This document shows positions 1 through 9,304 of a stretch of DNA of 30,758 bases, piece after piece (the stretch's first letter is position 1; every line of letters starts with the position of its first letter). The DNA is from JAVBNF01 sp031551725. GTDB taxonomy: Bacteria > Bacteroidota > Bacteroidia > Bacteroidales > P3. The DNA is taken from positions 1-30,758 of the forward strand of contig JAVBNF010000071.1 in NCBI GenBank assembly GCA_031551725.1, read 5' to 3'. Made by a program: the position numbers and the translations under genes. Below the pieces are notes generated by a model. The model saw nothing but the letters and a program-made list of their open reading frames with translations, searched no databases and was not told the origin of the DNA.

Positions 1-140
1 TTGACACCATAGACCATCAACAAATTAAAAACGTTCAATATAAATTAAATCGGAGACCGCGTGAAAATCTGAACTTTAACTCGCCGTTCGACTATTTTGC
101 ACCGTTTTGCTAATTTATGCGTTTGGATGTTGACTCTACG

Positions 141-170
141 TCGTTCATCCTCCATTTTCCATTCTCAATT
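141..170. repeat. Dispersed GAGAATGGA-type repeat fragment
   Basis: This is a pyrimidine-rich stretch just upstream of the first promoter. Its reverse complement contains AATTGAGAATGGA (158-170). The same 13 bases occur at 9863-9875 in the repeat before dnaE. It lies where the -33 region of the promoter would be, so it may replace a conventional upstream element. Membership in one repeat family is inferred from this short shared word and its purine pattern. Confidence 0.45.
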
Positions 171-178
171 TTTTTTCG

Positions 179-186
179 TACCTTTG
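179..186 (+). promoter_or_regulatory. Bacteroidota -7 promoter element for the giant surface protein
   Basis: TACCTTTG after a T-rich run matches the TAnnTTTG -7 consensus used by the primary sigma factor of Bacteroidota. Transcription would start near 193, leaving a leader of about 20 bases before the ATG at 215. No clear -33 TTTG is visible. Confidence 0.7.
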
Positions 187-214
187 CATCCTTATTTCTA
201 ACCAAAACAACAAG

Positions 215-3200
215 ATGAGAAAAATTTCCCTTCTCTTTTTCGTGCTGGCGATGCTCTGCACGAAGACTCTTTTTGCCGCTTACACCTTCAGCGGCGGCAG
301 CGGAACTGCTGCAAAACCTTTTCAAATCAAAACTGCCAAAGATCTCGATTCGTTGCGTTCGTACATCGGCTCTTCCAAAGAAGCCGTGCACTTTCGCATA
401 ATGAACGACATTGATTTGACAACCTATCTCAAAAACAGACCCGAAGGCTGGAACCCGATCGGAACAAGATCCGGAAGGACAACTTCTTTCTACGGAAAAT
501 TGCACGGCGGCGGACATAAAATCATCGGCTTCCGCATCAATCGCCCAACAACAAACAACATCGGTTTGTTCGGCTTCACCACCAATGCCGAAATCGACAG
601 TTTAGGCATCGAACTTGCCGACAACGACAGCGTTTGTGGAAAAGACCACGTGGCCATCCTCATTGGGGAAGCCACCACCACCAAAATCACAGCTTGTCAT
701 GTGCACGGGAAAGTAGTCGGAATAGGAAATTTCGCCGCCGGACTTGCCGGATACCTCGAACACACCGAAGTTCGTCGCTGCTATGCCGACGAAGTGAATG
801 TGTTCGGCGTTTCGCACAACGGCGCACTCGTGAGCGGCGTGCACAAACAAAGTTTAATCTCGGAATGCTACGCAACCGGAAATATCAAATCGTCTAACGA
901 ACACGTGGGCGGGCTCATCGGCTGCGCATTCGACGGATCGATCATCGAAAATTGCTTCGCCATGACCACCGTGGACGGCGGCGGACCTTCTGGCGGATTG
1001 ATCGGCGACTGCTCGGACGTTACCGTAACCGGCTGCTATGCCGTGGGACAAGTCATCAGCCAGCAATCTGAATCCGGCGGACTCATCGGACACTTGGGCA
1101 AACACAGTTCTGTGGACAGCTGTTATTTCGATGCGCAAGTTTCCGGACATACCAACGGCGTGGGCGTGGTGGACACCGGCGTAAATGCCCCTACCAAAAA
1201 CAACATCGAAGGAAAAACAACCGGCGAACTGATGGACAAAGATACCTACAAAGGCTGGGATTTTGATGACATCTGGACCATCGAACCCATTTGTAATTAT
1301 CCGTTTTTTCAATGGCAAACCGCGCTTACCAAAAGTTTTAATGCCAATTTGAAAACGCTTACCGTAACCATTGCCAACAAAAAACAAACGCTTACGCCTG
1401 CTTTCAATCAGGATTCGTTGAACTACATCATCCATGTGGCAAAAGAAATTGATAACCTGAACAGCATTGTTGGAACCACTGTTTGCGCAACGGCACATGC
1501 CGACAATCTCGGCGCTGCCGGACTCAAACCCGGAAACAACATTTTCGAATTGGTGGTATATGCCGAAGATCCGAAAATTACAAAAACATACACCGTAAAC
1601 GTTTTCCGCGATTACATGCAGGGCGATGGCTCGGCAAGCAAACCCTTCTTGATTACCAATGCACAAGAATTGAGCAACGTGCGCAATTATTTGGGTGTGG
1701 AAAATGCAAATATCCACTTTTTGGTAGTGAATGACATTACCGATATGCCGGCTTACATCAACGCCAACTACGGCGCACAAGGCTGGTTGCCCATCGGCAA
1801 CGAAGACCATCATTTATTTGCAAAAATCCACGGACACGGACACAAAGTAACCGGCGTGCGCATCAACCGTCCGACCACGGACCACGTGGGGTTGTTCGGA
1901 TTTCTTGAAAATACAACCATCGACAGCCTCGGCGTGGAAATTGTTTCCACCGACAGCGTAGTAGGACACGATGCAGTAGGTGCGTTTGCCGGATACAGCA
2001 AAAACAGCACCATTGCCGCTTGTTATTCTATAGGAAAAGTGGTGAGCACCGATGCGTACATCGGTGGTTTTACAGGATACAACGACGGCGGAAACATCAC
2101 CAGCTGCTATCATATCGGTTCTGTAAAAGGAGCCAATACCGTGGGTGGATTTATTGGGTATGCTTCGCATGGCGATAAAATTTCGGGCTGCTACGCTGCT
2201 GCAAAAATCATCACAAACGGCGCGGTTAAAGGCGGTTTCGGCGGAAGTGAAATGAGTAGTAGTTTCGACAAATCGTATTTCGACAAAGAAGTAGCAGGTA
2301 CCGATGTTGGCGTAGGACAGCCGTTTCTGGGTTCTGTGCAGGTAGAAGGAAGAACATCCAACGCCATGTACAAAGATACCACTTATAAAAACTGGGACTT
2401 CGCAAACACTTGGAAAATCGACCAAAACTGCGGATATCCCTACTTGAAATGGCAACGTTCGCACCAAAAATCCACAAATAATATTTTGGATTCGATTACA
2501 TTTAAAGGGCAACCGCAAGGGATTGCCCCTACAATCCTCAACCCTCAATCCTCAATCACGATTAACGTTCCGAAATCCGTTGATAAAATCACTATCGCCG
2601 GCGTGCCGCATTGCAACTTGGCAACCGTAAAATCATACACCAATGCGACGTTGAAATCGGGCGAAAATACTTTCGATTTAACGGTTACGGCCGAAAACGG
2701 CGACAAAAAACCATATACTGTAATCGTGAATCGCGAGATCTTCGATGGCAGCGGAACTGCCGACAGCCCCTATCTCATCTACAATGCCGAAGATTTAGAC
2801 AATGTACGTTTGTATTTGGGAACAGCCAACGCCGGCAAACACTTCCGTGTGATGAACGACATCATCGACATGGAAGAATACACCGCGCATCATTACGGAG
2901 CAGAAGGCTGGCTGCCGATTGGCGAAAGCGGCAACAGTTTTCGAGGTATTTTTCACGGTGGCGGATATGTGGTATATGATTTGAGGATAAACAGAAGCTG
3001 CACTGCTGCCGGACTTTTTGGAGTGATCACAAATGCAACTTTTGATAGCCTTGGCGTGGAAGTTGCCGCTAAAGACACGATTAAAAACACACAATCCATT
3101 GGGGCAAGTGTTGGCATTTTGTGCGGAGTTACTGCCAATTCGAATATTTCAAATACGTATACAAAAGGAACTGTTTCCGGACTTGATGCCGCTATTGGCG

Positions 3201-6200
3201 GATTTATCGGTCAAGCCGGAATGGGACAAATTACAAACTGCTACGCGAAAGCAAATGTATCGGGATCTTCAATGTCTTCAGTTGCTGCCTTTGTCGGTTC
3301 GTCAACCATAACCACTTATACAAACTGCTATGTTGCAGGAAAAGTAAATGGAAACGGCAGTGCAAATGCAAATGCATGTATTAAGAGCGGTAATGTGGCA
3401 AATCTTTTTTATGATAGCGACATCTCTATCGTTGGGAACAGCACTGTAGGCGTTCAAGGAAAAACTACCGCTCAAATGCTCCAAACCTCCACATTTACAT
3501 CTTGGGATTTTACCAATATCTGGAAACAAGACAACGCTTGCGGTTATCCGTATTTGAAATGGCAAAAACGCCCGAAAGACATCAAGCCCGCTTTGGCAAG
3601 TTTAAGCATTGCCAAAACCGCGAGCAATATCGGCGTTTTGGAAGCCTTAACGCCTGCTTTTCATCCCGACAGCACAACCTACACTGTTGAAGCCGGTCGT
3701 TTGGTAGATACCATCGTAATTAACGCGGCGGCTGTTTGCAACGGCACCGTAAAAGGAAAAGGCAACATCCGTTTGCATTCCGGCGAAAACGAAATCAAAA
3801 TCATCGCTTACGCGGAAGATACCAACTACCAAAAAGTATATACGATTACCGTTACCCGCGAACCTTTAATAGGATCCGGAACAGGAACAAACCCCTTCCT
3901 CATCCACAACGCCTACGAACTCGATTTGGTGCATAACTACGTTGGTGCAGCCGGAAGCGGCAAACACTTCCGTGTGATGAACGACATTATCGACATGGCG
4001 GAATACACCACCCAAAAATACGGCGCCGAAGGCTGGTTGCCAATTGGCGACGAAAATGATTATTTCGAAGGTATTTTTCACGGCGGCGGACATGTAGTGT
4101 ATGATTTGAGAATCGATAGAAACCTTCCTAATGTCGGACTTTTTGGTTCCATAAGTGGAACTTCAATAGACAGTTTGGGAGTAGAAGTGCTGCCCGGAGA
4201 TAGCATAAAACCAGGAGCATTAACCGATGCAGGTGGAATTTTTGCCGGATATATTGATCTTTCAACGATCTCAAATTGCTATACAAAAGGAAAAATTTGT
4301 CATCAAGGGGGGCTTGCAGGAGGTTTTGCAGGGGCAGCTACAAGATCTCAAATGAGCAATTGTTATTCGCAATCCGTTTGGCCTATCGATAATACCTATG
4401 GTGCCGGTTTTGTGGGAGACCCGGGAAATACTGGTGGTTTCGGATCTGACTTTGAAAATTGTTATGCGGCTTCCAAAAATGCAGTGGGAGGCTTTTGTGT
4501 TCTCGCCTCTGCAGGATCTGTAACAAATTGTTATTTTGATACTACCTTTTTAAAGTCAGTTCTTCCCATCTATGATTTTGGTGGTGGAAGAACCACCGCC
4601 GAAATGTTTCAGCATACCACCTTCGCCGGTTGGGATTTCACCAATGTTTGGAACGAACACGATCTTTGCGGATATCCGACCTTAAGTTGGCAAAAGAATC
4701 CCAAAGGCATCAATGCCGATTTAGCGAGCCTGAGTGTTGCAAAAACGGCTTCAAATCAAGGATCGCTCGGCACACTCACGCCCGCTTTCCACAAAGATTC
4801 GCTAAGCTACAGAATCGAAGTCGGAAAAGCCGTAGATACCATCAACATCAACGGAGTGCCGGTTTGTCCGTCTGCCACCGTCGGCAATATCAACAATAAA
4901 TACCTTCACTTTGGAAACAATGTTTTCAAATTAGTGGTTACCGCCGAAGATACGAATATCAAAAAAGTTTATACCATCAACGTGGTTCGCGAAGTTTTCA
5001 TCGGTGTGGGCACACCCGATAATCCGTTCAGAATCCGCAATGCGAGAGAACTCAATGCCGTTCGCACCTATTTGGGACCCGCTTATAAAAATATGCATTT
5101 CCGCGTCGAAAACGACATCGTGGATATGGATTCGTTTACCAATGCAACTTACGGAAGCGCGGGCTGGCTGCCGATTGGCGGCTTTACGCGCGGCGATGAT
5201 GCACTCGGCTATCCGAATGCTTTCCAAGGAATCATTCACGGCGGCGGACATGTGGTTTACGACCTATGGACCAACCGTCCCGACAGTTGGGATCAAGGCT
5301 TGTTCGGCTCCATTTACCAATCGAAAATCGACAGCCTCGGTATTGAATTCGGTGCGCAAGGAATCACCGGAAAAGACTACGTGGGCGGAATGGTCGGCTT
5401 CTGCAACGATTGCGACATCACAAATTCCTACGTCGGAAAAGGCGATATTCGCGGAAACGCCGCTGTGGGCGGAATGGTTGGACGTTTGAGCGAAACTTCA
5501 CTCATCGAAAACTGCTATTCGCTGGCCAATGTATACGGCTGGGACTCCATCGGCGGTATTGCCGGTTACCAAACCGACGGGCAAATCATCAAAGTGCACG
5601 CAAGCGGAGTTATCGATGCCGAAAGCTATATGCAGGGCGGACTTTTGGGATATCAGGTGGACGGACAACTTTGTGAAAACAGCCATTTCGACAAACAAAT
5701 CTCACAACTTCCTTACGGAATCGGTTCTTCCGAAGTAGATACCCTTTTCACACGCGGACGCATGACCAACGCCATGATGCAAGATTCTACATTCCATCAT
5801 TGGGATTTTAACAACACTTGGGAAATTGACAATGCTTGCGGATACCCACGCTTGCAATGGGAGAAAAATATCCGCAAAAGCGTAAATGCAAATTTAAGTT
5901 CCATTTCTGTGGATACGCTTTCAAAAGTGGTTTCTTCCACACTCACGTGGAATGTGCCGCACACCACAAGCAAAGTGAACATTTCCGGAATGGTAATCTG
6001 CAACACGGCCAGCGTGAAATCGCTTAACAACGTGGCTTTAAATTATGGAAAAAACACGTTCACACTCATCGCTGTTGCGCAAGACACGAACTACAAACAA
6101 TCGTACCAAGTCACCATTCGCCGTGCCAATGCGCCGATTGTGAATGATCCGAAACTGGACACGGTGATCGTAGCCGGAGGAACGTTGTCGCCGGCCTTCG

Positions 6201-6910
6201 ACCCAACGGTTTCCAACTACGAATTTGAACTCCATTGCGGTATGACGCAAGCGGAGATCTTCCTTTCTGTAAATGCAGGAAACACCATTGTGGTCGACGG
6301 ACAAGATTACGGAACCGATGCCGATGTATTTGTTTCTGCCGGAACCCCCGGAAGTATTCACGATATGTTGATCAAGGTTGAGAATACAACCGACACCAAT
6401 ACATACACCATTTTGGTAAAAAATCCGTTCGACAGCACTTTGATTTATCAGGCATATAGCAATACCTTGGAAATTATCAATAATCCGGTTTACAACGGCG
6501 GACATTCCTTTATCACAAATCAATATCAATGGTTTGCGAATGGACAAACAATTCCGGGAATGTACAAAGGTGTGTTATATATTCCTTCCGGTCTGGTTCC
6601 GGGCACAAAATACAGTGCAAATGTAACGTTTACAGACGGTATAAGAATGAATGTTTGTCCTTATACCGAACCGCAAAACTGGCAAAGAATGCGTGTGTAT
6701 CCCAACCCTGCAACGGGAAAGATAACGGTTGTCGGTTGTAAAGACAGGGCATGCCTTGCCTCTACTATTAAAATTTACAACTCCTTCGGCATCCTCATCA
6801 GTACCGCCCCAACCAGCGGCGAAAAAACCGAAATCGACATCTCGCATCTCCAAAAAGGAAGCTACGTTATCAAACTAAACAACGAAACCGCAACTATTAT
6901 TAAGCAATAA
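215..6910 (+). CDS. Giant modular GLUG/cadherin-like surface protein with T9SS sorting domain
   Basis: A 2231-residue exported protein, probably a surface adhesin or fibre; its ligand is unknown. Residues 1-22 are a signal peptide ending LFAA. Five modules begin near residues 23, 467, 842, 1216 and 1593. Each starts with a GSGTxxxPFLI-like strand, then HFRVMNDI, GWLPIG, HGGGH, GLFG and IDSLGVE motifs. GLUG-type repeats (GGFxGY...CYAxGxV) follow, then a WDFxxIWxxxxxCGYPxLxWQ closing motif. Each module is followed by a cadherin-like beta-sandwich of about 90 residues ending YTVxVxR; a sixth lies near 1973-2069. The C-terminus (about 2157-2231, RVYPNPATGK to KGSYVIKL) is a type A T9SS sorting domain, so the protein should cross the outer membrane by T9SS and be anchored or released. 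Modules 3 and 4 share near-identical DNA at an offset of exactly 1125 bases. The cadherin-like unit after module 2 is atypical. Confidence 0.93.
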   Translation: MRKISLLFFVLAMLCTKTLFAAYTFSGGSGTAAKPFQIKTAKDLDSLRSYIGSSKEAVHFRIMNDIDLTTYLKNRPEGWNPIGTRSGRTTSFYGKLHGGGHKIIGFRINRPTTNNIGLFGFTTNAEIDSLGIELADNDSVCGKDHVAILIGEATTTKITACHVHGKVVGIGNFAAGLAGYLEHTEVRRCYADEVNVFGVSHNGALVSGVHKQSLISECYATGNIKSSNEHVGGLIGCAFDGSIIENCFAMTTVDGGGPSGGLIGDCSDVTVTGCYAVGQVISQQSESGGLIGHLGKHSSVDSCYFDAQVSGHTNGVGVVDTGVNAPTKNNIEGKTTGELMDKDTYKGWDFDDIWTIEPICNYPFFQWQTALTKSFNANLKTLTVTIANKKQTLTPAFNQDSLNYIIHVAKEIDNLNSIVGTTVCATAHADNLGAAGLKPGNNIFELVVYAEDPKITKTYTVNVFRDYMQGDGSASKPFLITNAQELSNVRNYLGVENANIHFLVVNDITDMPAYINANYGAQGWLPIGNEDHHLFAKIHGHGHKVTGVRINRPTTDHVGLFGFLENTTIDSLGVEIVSTDSVVGHDAVGAFAGYSKNSTIAACYSIGKVVSTDAYIGGFTGYNDGGNITSCYHIGSVKGANTVGGFIGYASHGDKISGCYAAAKIITNGAVKGGFGGSEMSSSFDKSYFDKEVAGTDVGVGQPFLGSVQVEGRTSNAMYKDTTYKNWDFANTWKIDQNCGYPYLKWQRSHQKSTNNILDSITFKGQPQGIAPTILNPQSSITINVPKSVDKITIAGVPHCNLATVKSYTNATLKSGENTFDLTVTAENGDKKPYTVIVNREIFDGSGTADSPYLIYNAEDLDNVRLYLGTANAGKHFRVMNDIIDMEEYTAHHYGAEGWLPIGESGNSFRGIFHGGGYVVYDLRINRSCTAAGLFGVITNATFDSLGVEVAAKDTIKNTQSIGASVGILCGVTANSNISNTYTKGTVSGLDAAIGGFIGQAGMGQITNCYAKANVSGSSMSSVAAFVGSSTITTYTNCYVAGKVNGNGSANANACIKSGNVANLFYDSDISIVGNSTVGVQGKTTAQMLQTSTFTSWDFTNIWKQDNACGYPYLKWQKRPKDIKPALASLSIAKTASNIGVLEALTPAFHPDSTTYTVEAGRLVDTIVINAAAVCNGTVKGKGNIRLHSGENEIKIIAYAEDTNYQKVYTITVTREPLIGSGTGTNPFLIHNAYELDLVHNYVGAAGSGKHFRVMNDIIDMAEYTTQKYGAEGWLPIGDENDYFEGIFHGGGHVVYDLRIDRNLPNVGLFGSISGTSIDSLGVEVLPGDSIKPGALTDAGGIFAGYIDLSTISNCYTKGKICHQGGLAGGFAGAATRSQMSNCYSQSVWPIDNTYGAGFVGDPGNTGGFGSDFENCYAASKNAVGGFCVLASAGSVTNCYFDTTFLKSVLPIYDFGGGRTTAEMFQHTTFAGWDFTNVWNEHDLCGYPTLSWQKNPKGINADLASLSVAKTASNQGSLGTLTPAFHKDSLSYRIEVGKAVDTININGVPVCPSATVGNINNKYLHFGNNVFKLVVTAEDTNIKKVYTINVVREVFIGVGTPDNPFRIRNARELNAVRTYLGPAYKNMHFRVENDIVDMDSFTNATYGSAGWLPIGGFTRGDDALGYPNAFQGIIHGGGHVVYDLWTNRPDSWDQGLFGSIYQSKIDSLGIEFGAQGITGKDYVGGMVGFCNDCDITNSYVGKGDIRGNAAVGGMVGRLSETSLIENCYSLANVYGWDSIGGIAGYQTDGQIIKVHASGVIDAESYMQGGLLGYQVDGQLCENSHFDKQISQLPYGIGSSEVDTLFTRGRMTNAMMQDSTFHHWDFNNTWEIDNACGYPRLQWEKNIRKSVNANLSSISVDTLSKVVSSTLTWNVPHTTSKVNISGMVICNTASVKSLNNVALNYGKNTFTLIAVAQDTNYKQSYQVTIRRANAPIVNDPKLDTVIVAGGTLSPAFDPTVSNYEFELHCGMTQAEIFLSVNAGNTIVVDGQDYGTDADVFVSAGTPGSIHDMLIKVENTTDTNTYTILVKNPFDSTLIYQAYSNTLEIINNPVYNGGHSFITNQYQWFANGQTIPGMYKGVLYIPSGLVPGTKYSANVTFTDGIRMNVCPYTEPQNWQRMRVYPNPATGKITVVGCKDRACLASTIKIYNSFGILISTAPTSGEKTEIDISHLQKGSYVIKLNNETATIIKQ
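2532..2557. repeat. CCTCAATC-type repeat embedded in the giant gene
   Basis: A low-complexity run of CTCAATCC/CTCAACCC units lies in frame in the cadherin-like unit after module 2. It encodes TILNPQSSITIN in place of the LTPAFxxDSxxYxI segment seen in the sister units. Its reverse complement (ATTGAGGATTGAGGG) resembles the GAG-rich repeat upstream of dnaE. Relation to that family is an inference from pattern, not from long identity. Confidence 0.5.
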
Positions 6911-6922
6911 AATTCAATCATC

Positions 6923-6957
6923 AAGGGCACATATTCTTTGTGATCTTCGTGCCCTTT
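6923..6957. terminator. Hairpin after the giant gene, dispersed-repeat type
   Basis: AAGGGCAC (6923-6930) pairs with GTGCCCTT (6949-6956) around an 18-base loop, 12 bases after the stop codon. No real U-tract follows (TGTGGTTAATT), so termination would be weak. The right part (TTCGTGCCCTTTGTGGTTAA) resembles an ACCACAAAGG-type intergenic repeat. Related words recur near 7910 and 25739. Confidence 0.45.
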
Positions 6958-7024
6958 GTGGTTAATTAAATACAAAAACCAAAATTTTCACATAACTCGC
7001 AATTCATATTATAAAAATATTATT

Positions 7025-7900
7025 ATGAAATATTTAATTCAAATAAGTTTCTTTGTTTTCTGTTTAAACGGATTTATTTTCGCACAAAAAACAGAACTGG
7101 AAATAGGTTCAAAAACGGCTCCAAAACAAGAACTTTCCGTTCGCGGCGGAATCGGTCTTTCTTCGCTTTTATACAGCCCTTCCGAAGGAGATGTAAAAGG
7201 CAGAACAGGCTGGTCGCTCGGTTTGGGATACGACTACAACCTCAACAAAATGTTGGCTTTGCATACCGGATTAGAATACACCTTCTATTCCGGAAAATTA
7301 GAAATCGACAATATTCTCTATGGATACGACATCCCGTCGCCTTATCCGAATATAAATGAATCGTACACCTTTATTGTTGATGGTTTTGATTACACCGAAA
7401 AACAAACGCTCCACTACCTCAACATTCCGGTAATGGCTAAGCTCACGTTGCCCATTGGCGGCTTCGGATTTTATGCAATGGGGGGTTTTAAATTCGGCAT
7501 TCCGCTTTCCGCGAAATACAAAGGAGAATTTGAAAATGTTACCACTTCTGCTTACAGCGCTTACTCAAATCAGTGGCACGAAAACGAGCCCGATCACGGG
7601 TTTTCGGACTATTACAACATGGAAACCGATGGACAATTCGATATAAAACTTCAAACAGCCTTGGCGTTAGAAGCAGGATTGTCTTTCCAATTCCCTCACG
7701 GTGGTAAGGTTTATGCCGGTTTATTTTTGGATTACGGATTAAATAATGTTTTGAAAAATTCCGGTGGATACCTTCTACAATATCAAAACGAAAATCCAAC
7801 AGTTTTCGAATCTGCTTCAGCAATCCCTTCTTACACCGACAAACTCCAAACCCTTGCTTGCGGATTAACCCTCCGGTATTCTATAAATCTTGCGAAATAA
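7025..7900 (+). CDS. Outer-membrane beta-barrel protein (PorT/OMP_b-brl family)
   Basis: A 291-residue predicted outer-membrane beta-barrel. The start at 7025 gives a clean signal peptide (MKYLIQISFFVFCLNGFIFAQ). An in-frame ATG at 6956 would add 23 polar residues ahead of it and lies in a repeat hairpin, so it was rejected. The mature part alternates hydrophobic and polar residues and has barrel signatures: RGGIGLSSLLY, GWSLGLGYDYNL, LHTGLEYTF, YLNIPVMAKLTLP, FYAMGGFKFGIPLSAKY and a final CGLTLRYSINL. This fits the PorT-like OMP_b-brl_2 group common in Bacteroidota. It lies 114 bases after the giant T9SS substrate and may be co-transcribed with it, since no TAnnTTTG was found in between. Its specific function is unknown. 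Confidence 0.8.
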   Translation: MKYLIQISFFVFCLNGFIFAQKTELEIGSKTAPKQELSVRGGIGLSSLLYSPSEGDVKGRTGWSLGLGYDYNLNKMLALHTGLEYTFYSGKLEIDNILYGYDIPSPYPNINESYTFIVDGFDYTEKQTLHYLNIPVMAKLTLPIGGFGFYAMGGFKFGIPLSAKYKGEFENVTTSAYSAYSNQWHENEPDHGFSDYYNMETDGQFDIKLQTALALEAGLSFQFPHGGKVYAGLFLDYGLNNVLKNSGGYLLQYQNENPTVFESASAIPSYTDKLQTLACGLTLRYSINLAK

Positions 7901-7923
7901 AATAGATTAACCACAAAATACAC

Positions 7924-7963
7924 AAAAGGCGCAAAGAAGAAACATCTTTGCGCTTTTCTTTTT
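7924..7963 (+). terminator. Rho-independent terminator after the beta-barrel gene
   Basis: GCGCAAAGA (7929-7937) pairs perfectly with TCTTTGCGC (7945-7953). The stem can be extended by flanking A/T pairs. It is followed by TTTTCTTTTT. It lies 28 bases after the stop codon and closes the first transcription unit. Confidence 0.8.
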
Positions 7964-8238
7964 AAACTATTCACAAAATTCGGACAATTCAAAACAACCG
8001 TACGGTATTTTCGTACATTTAACTATCAACCATAAAATCTGCGCAAATTCGCGTAATCTCCGAAAATCCGCGATAACCCGTCAGCGCAGCTGACAATACG
8101 CACCGCGTCACCGCGTAATAAAATTTCTTAATTTTTACATCAACCTCTTTTTCAGACATCCAAATGTTAATTAAAATAACAAAATGTTAAAAATTCTTAA
8201 TTCTTGTTTATGAATGAATTACGTGTTGTTTTTTTGAT
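7964..8238. repeat. Non-coding gap with several small dispersed repeats
   Basis: No gene was found here. The gap holds a GTACG/CGTAC hairpin (8000-8016). A TCTGCGCAAATTCGCG-type repeat follows at about 8038-8075. Next come a perfect GTCAGC-GCA-GCTGAC palindrome (8080-8094) and a doubled ACCGCGT (8102-8116). Further on is AT-rich DNA with two AAATGTTAA words around an imperfect palindrome GTTAATTAAAATAAC (8166-8180). The last could be an operator for dinD, but this is speculative. The GC-rich part looks like decayed intergenic repeats. Confidence 0.5.
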
Positions 8239-8246
8239 TATATTTG
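8239..8246 (+). promoter_or_regulatory. -7 promoter element for the dinD-like gene
   Basis: TATATTTG followed by CAG matches TAnnTTTG. It ends 25 bases before the ATG at 8272, giving a leader of roughly 18 bases. Confidence 0.65.
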
Positions 8247-8271
8247 CAGCGAAATTTTAAATTATTTTAAC

Positions 8272-9105
8272 ATGAAGAACATTAAATTATTCGAAAATCA
8301 AAAAATCCGCACACATTGGGATAATGAAAAAGAGCAATGGTATTTTTCTATTATCGATGTAATAGAGATATTAACGGAAAGTCCAAGGCCTCGAAAGTAT
8401 TGGAATGCTTTAAAAACCAAACTTCAAGAAGAGGGAAGTGAAGTGTCCCTAAAATTGGGACAGTTGAAAATGGAAGCTCCAGACGGTAAAATGCGAGAAA
8501 CCGATGTTGCAGATACCGAACAACTTCTACGCATCATCCAAGCAATTCCTTCTCCAAAAGCAGAACCTTTTAAACTGTGGCTTGCAAAAGTCGGACATGA
8601 ACGCATTCAGGAAATCAACGACCCTTCGCGCGGTCTTGAAAGAGCACGTGAAAACTGGCTGAAAATGGGGCATAGTGAAAAATGGATTCAACAACGCATG
8701 AGCGGTCAAGAAACTCGTAACAAACTGACCGACTATTGGAAAGAATCCGGAGTGACTCAAAAAGATGAGTTCGCTTTGCTTACAAACATTATTCATCATG
8801 AATGGTCGGGAATGACTGTCAGTCAACACAAAGAAATCAAAGGACTTGAATCCGAAAACTTGCGCGATCACATGTCAGAAGCAGAATTGCTTTTCACAGC
8901 TTTAGCTGAACTTGCTACTCGTCAAATTGCTGAAGTTCAAGAAGCAAAAGGCTTGCGCCAAAATGCAAAAGCCGGCAAAAAAGGAGGAGCTATTGCGAAA
9001 AATACGCGTGTTGAATTGGAAAACAAAACCGGAAAATCAGTCATTACAAAAGAAAATTTTCTTCCTCCAACACCAAAATCGAAAGAATTGAAACAATACA
9101 CATAA
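8272..9105 (+). CDS. dinD: DinD/BRO-N family protein
   Basis: A 277-residue protein close in size to E. coli DinD (about 274). The N-terminal 120 residues fit a BRO-N domain: KIRTHWDNEKEQWYFSIIDV, then PRKYWNALKTKL, TEQLLRIIQAIPSPKAEPF and KLWLAKVG. The second half has the DinD-specific ARENWLKMGHSEKWIQQRM, a GVTQKDEFALLTNIIHHEWSG segment and a C-terminal KGLRQNAKAGKKGGAIAKNTR region. In E. coli DinD is SOS-induced and acts on RecA filaments; whether this homologue does so is unknown. BRO-N proteins are also frequent in phages, and this one stands alone between repeat-rich gaps, so an acquired or prophage-remnant origin is possible. It has its own promoter and is followed by a strong hairpin. 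The assignment rests on motif recognition, and the symbol is by family resemblance. Confidence 0.8.
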   Translation: MKNIKLFENQKIRTHWDNEKEQWYFSIIDVIEILTESPRPRKYWNALKTKLQEEGSEVSLKLGQLKMEAPDGKMRETDVADTEQLLRIIQAIPSPKAEPFKLWLAKVGHERIQEINDPSRGLERARENWLKMGHSEKWIQQRMSGQETRNKLTDYWKESGVTQKDEFALLTNIIHHEWSGMTVSQHKEIKGLESENLRDHMSEAELLFTALAELATRQIAEVQEAKGLRQNAKAGKKGGAIAKNTRVELENKTGKSVITKENFLPPTPKSKELKQYT

Positions 9106-9131
9106 AATCAACTATTTAAATATCTTTACAG

Positions 9132-9168
9132 GTGACAGAAAATCAAAAAAAATTTGATTTTTTGTCAC
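9132..9168. terminator. 16-bp hairpin after dinD
   Basis: The arm at 9132-9147 (GTGACAGAAAATCAAA) pairs with 9153-9168 over all 16 positions with one G-U. The loop is AAAAA. The sequence after it (TTCCCAATCC) is not a U-tract, so it may be a weak or alternative terminator or a dyad binding site. It lies 27 bases after the stop codon. Confidence 0.6.
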
Positions 9169-9228
9169 TTCCCAATCCTCTTTATTTAGAATTTATCAAC
9201 AATTGAAAAATGTTCGCGAAAATTTTTG

Positions 9229-9236
9229 TATCTTTG
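9229..9236 (+). promoter_or_regulatory. -7 promoter element for frr
   Basis: TATCTTTG after a T-rich run matches TAnnTTTG. It leaves a leader of about 60 bases before the ATG at 9305. Confidence 0.65.
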
Positions 9237-9304
9237 AAAAATATGTAAAGACATATAACCCTATTTGTATTTCAAATAATTAAACAATAAAAAACGCGAA
9301 AGCT

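Noticed and set aside
854..1813. A 319-codon open frame on the minus strand inside the giant gene
   Set aside because: It is a shadow of the GLUG-protein coding frame: no promoter, no recognisable domain, and the plus-strand frame carries clear repeated motifs and both export signals.
6956..7024. Upstream ATG that would lengthen the beta-barrel protein to 314 residues
   Set aside because: It would put 23 polar residues before a good signal peptide and lies in a dispersed-repeat hairpin; the ATG at 7025 is preferred.
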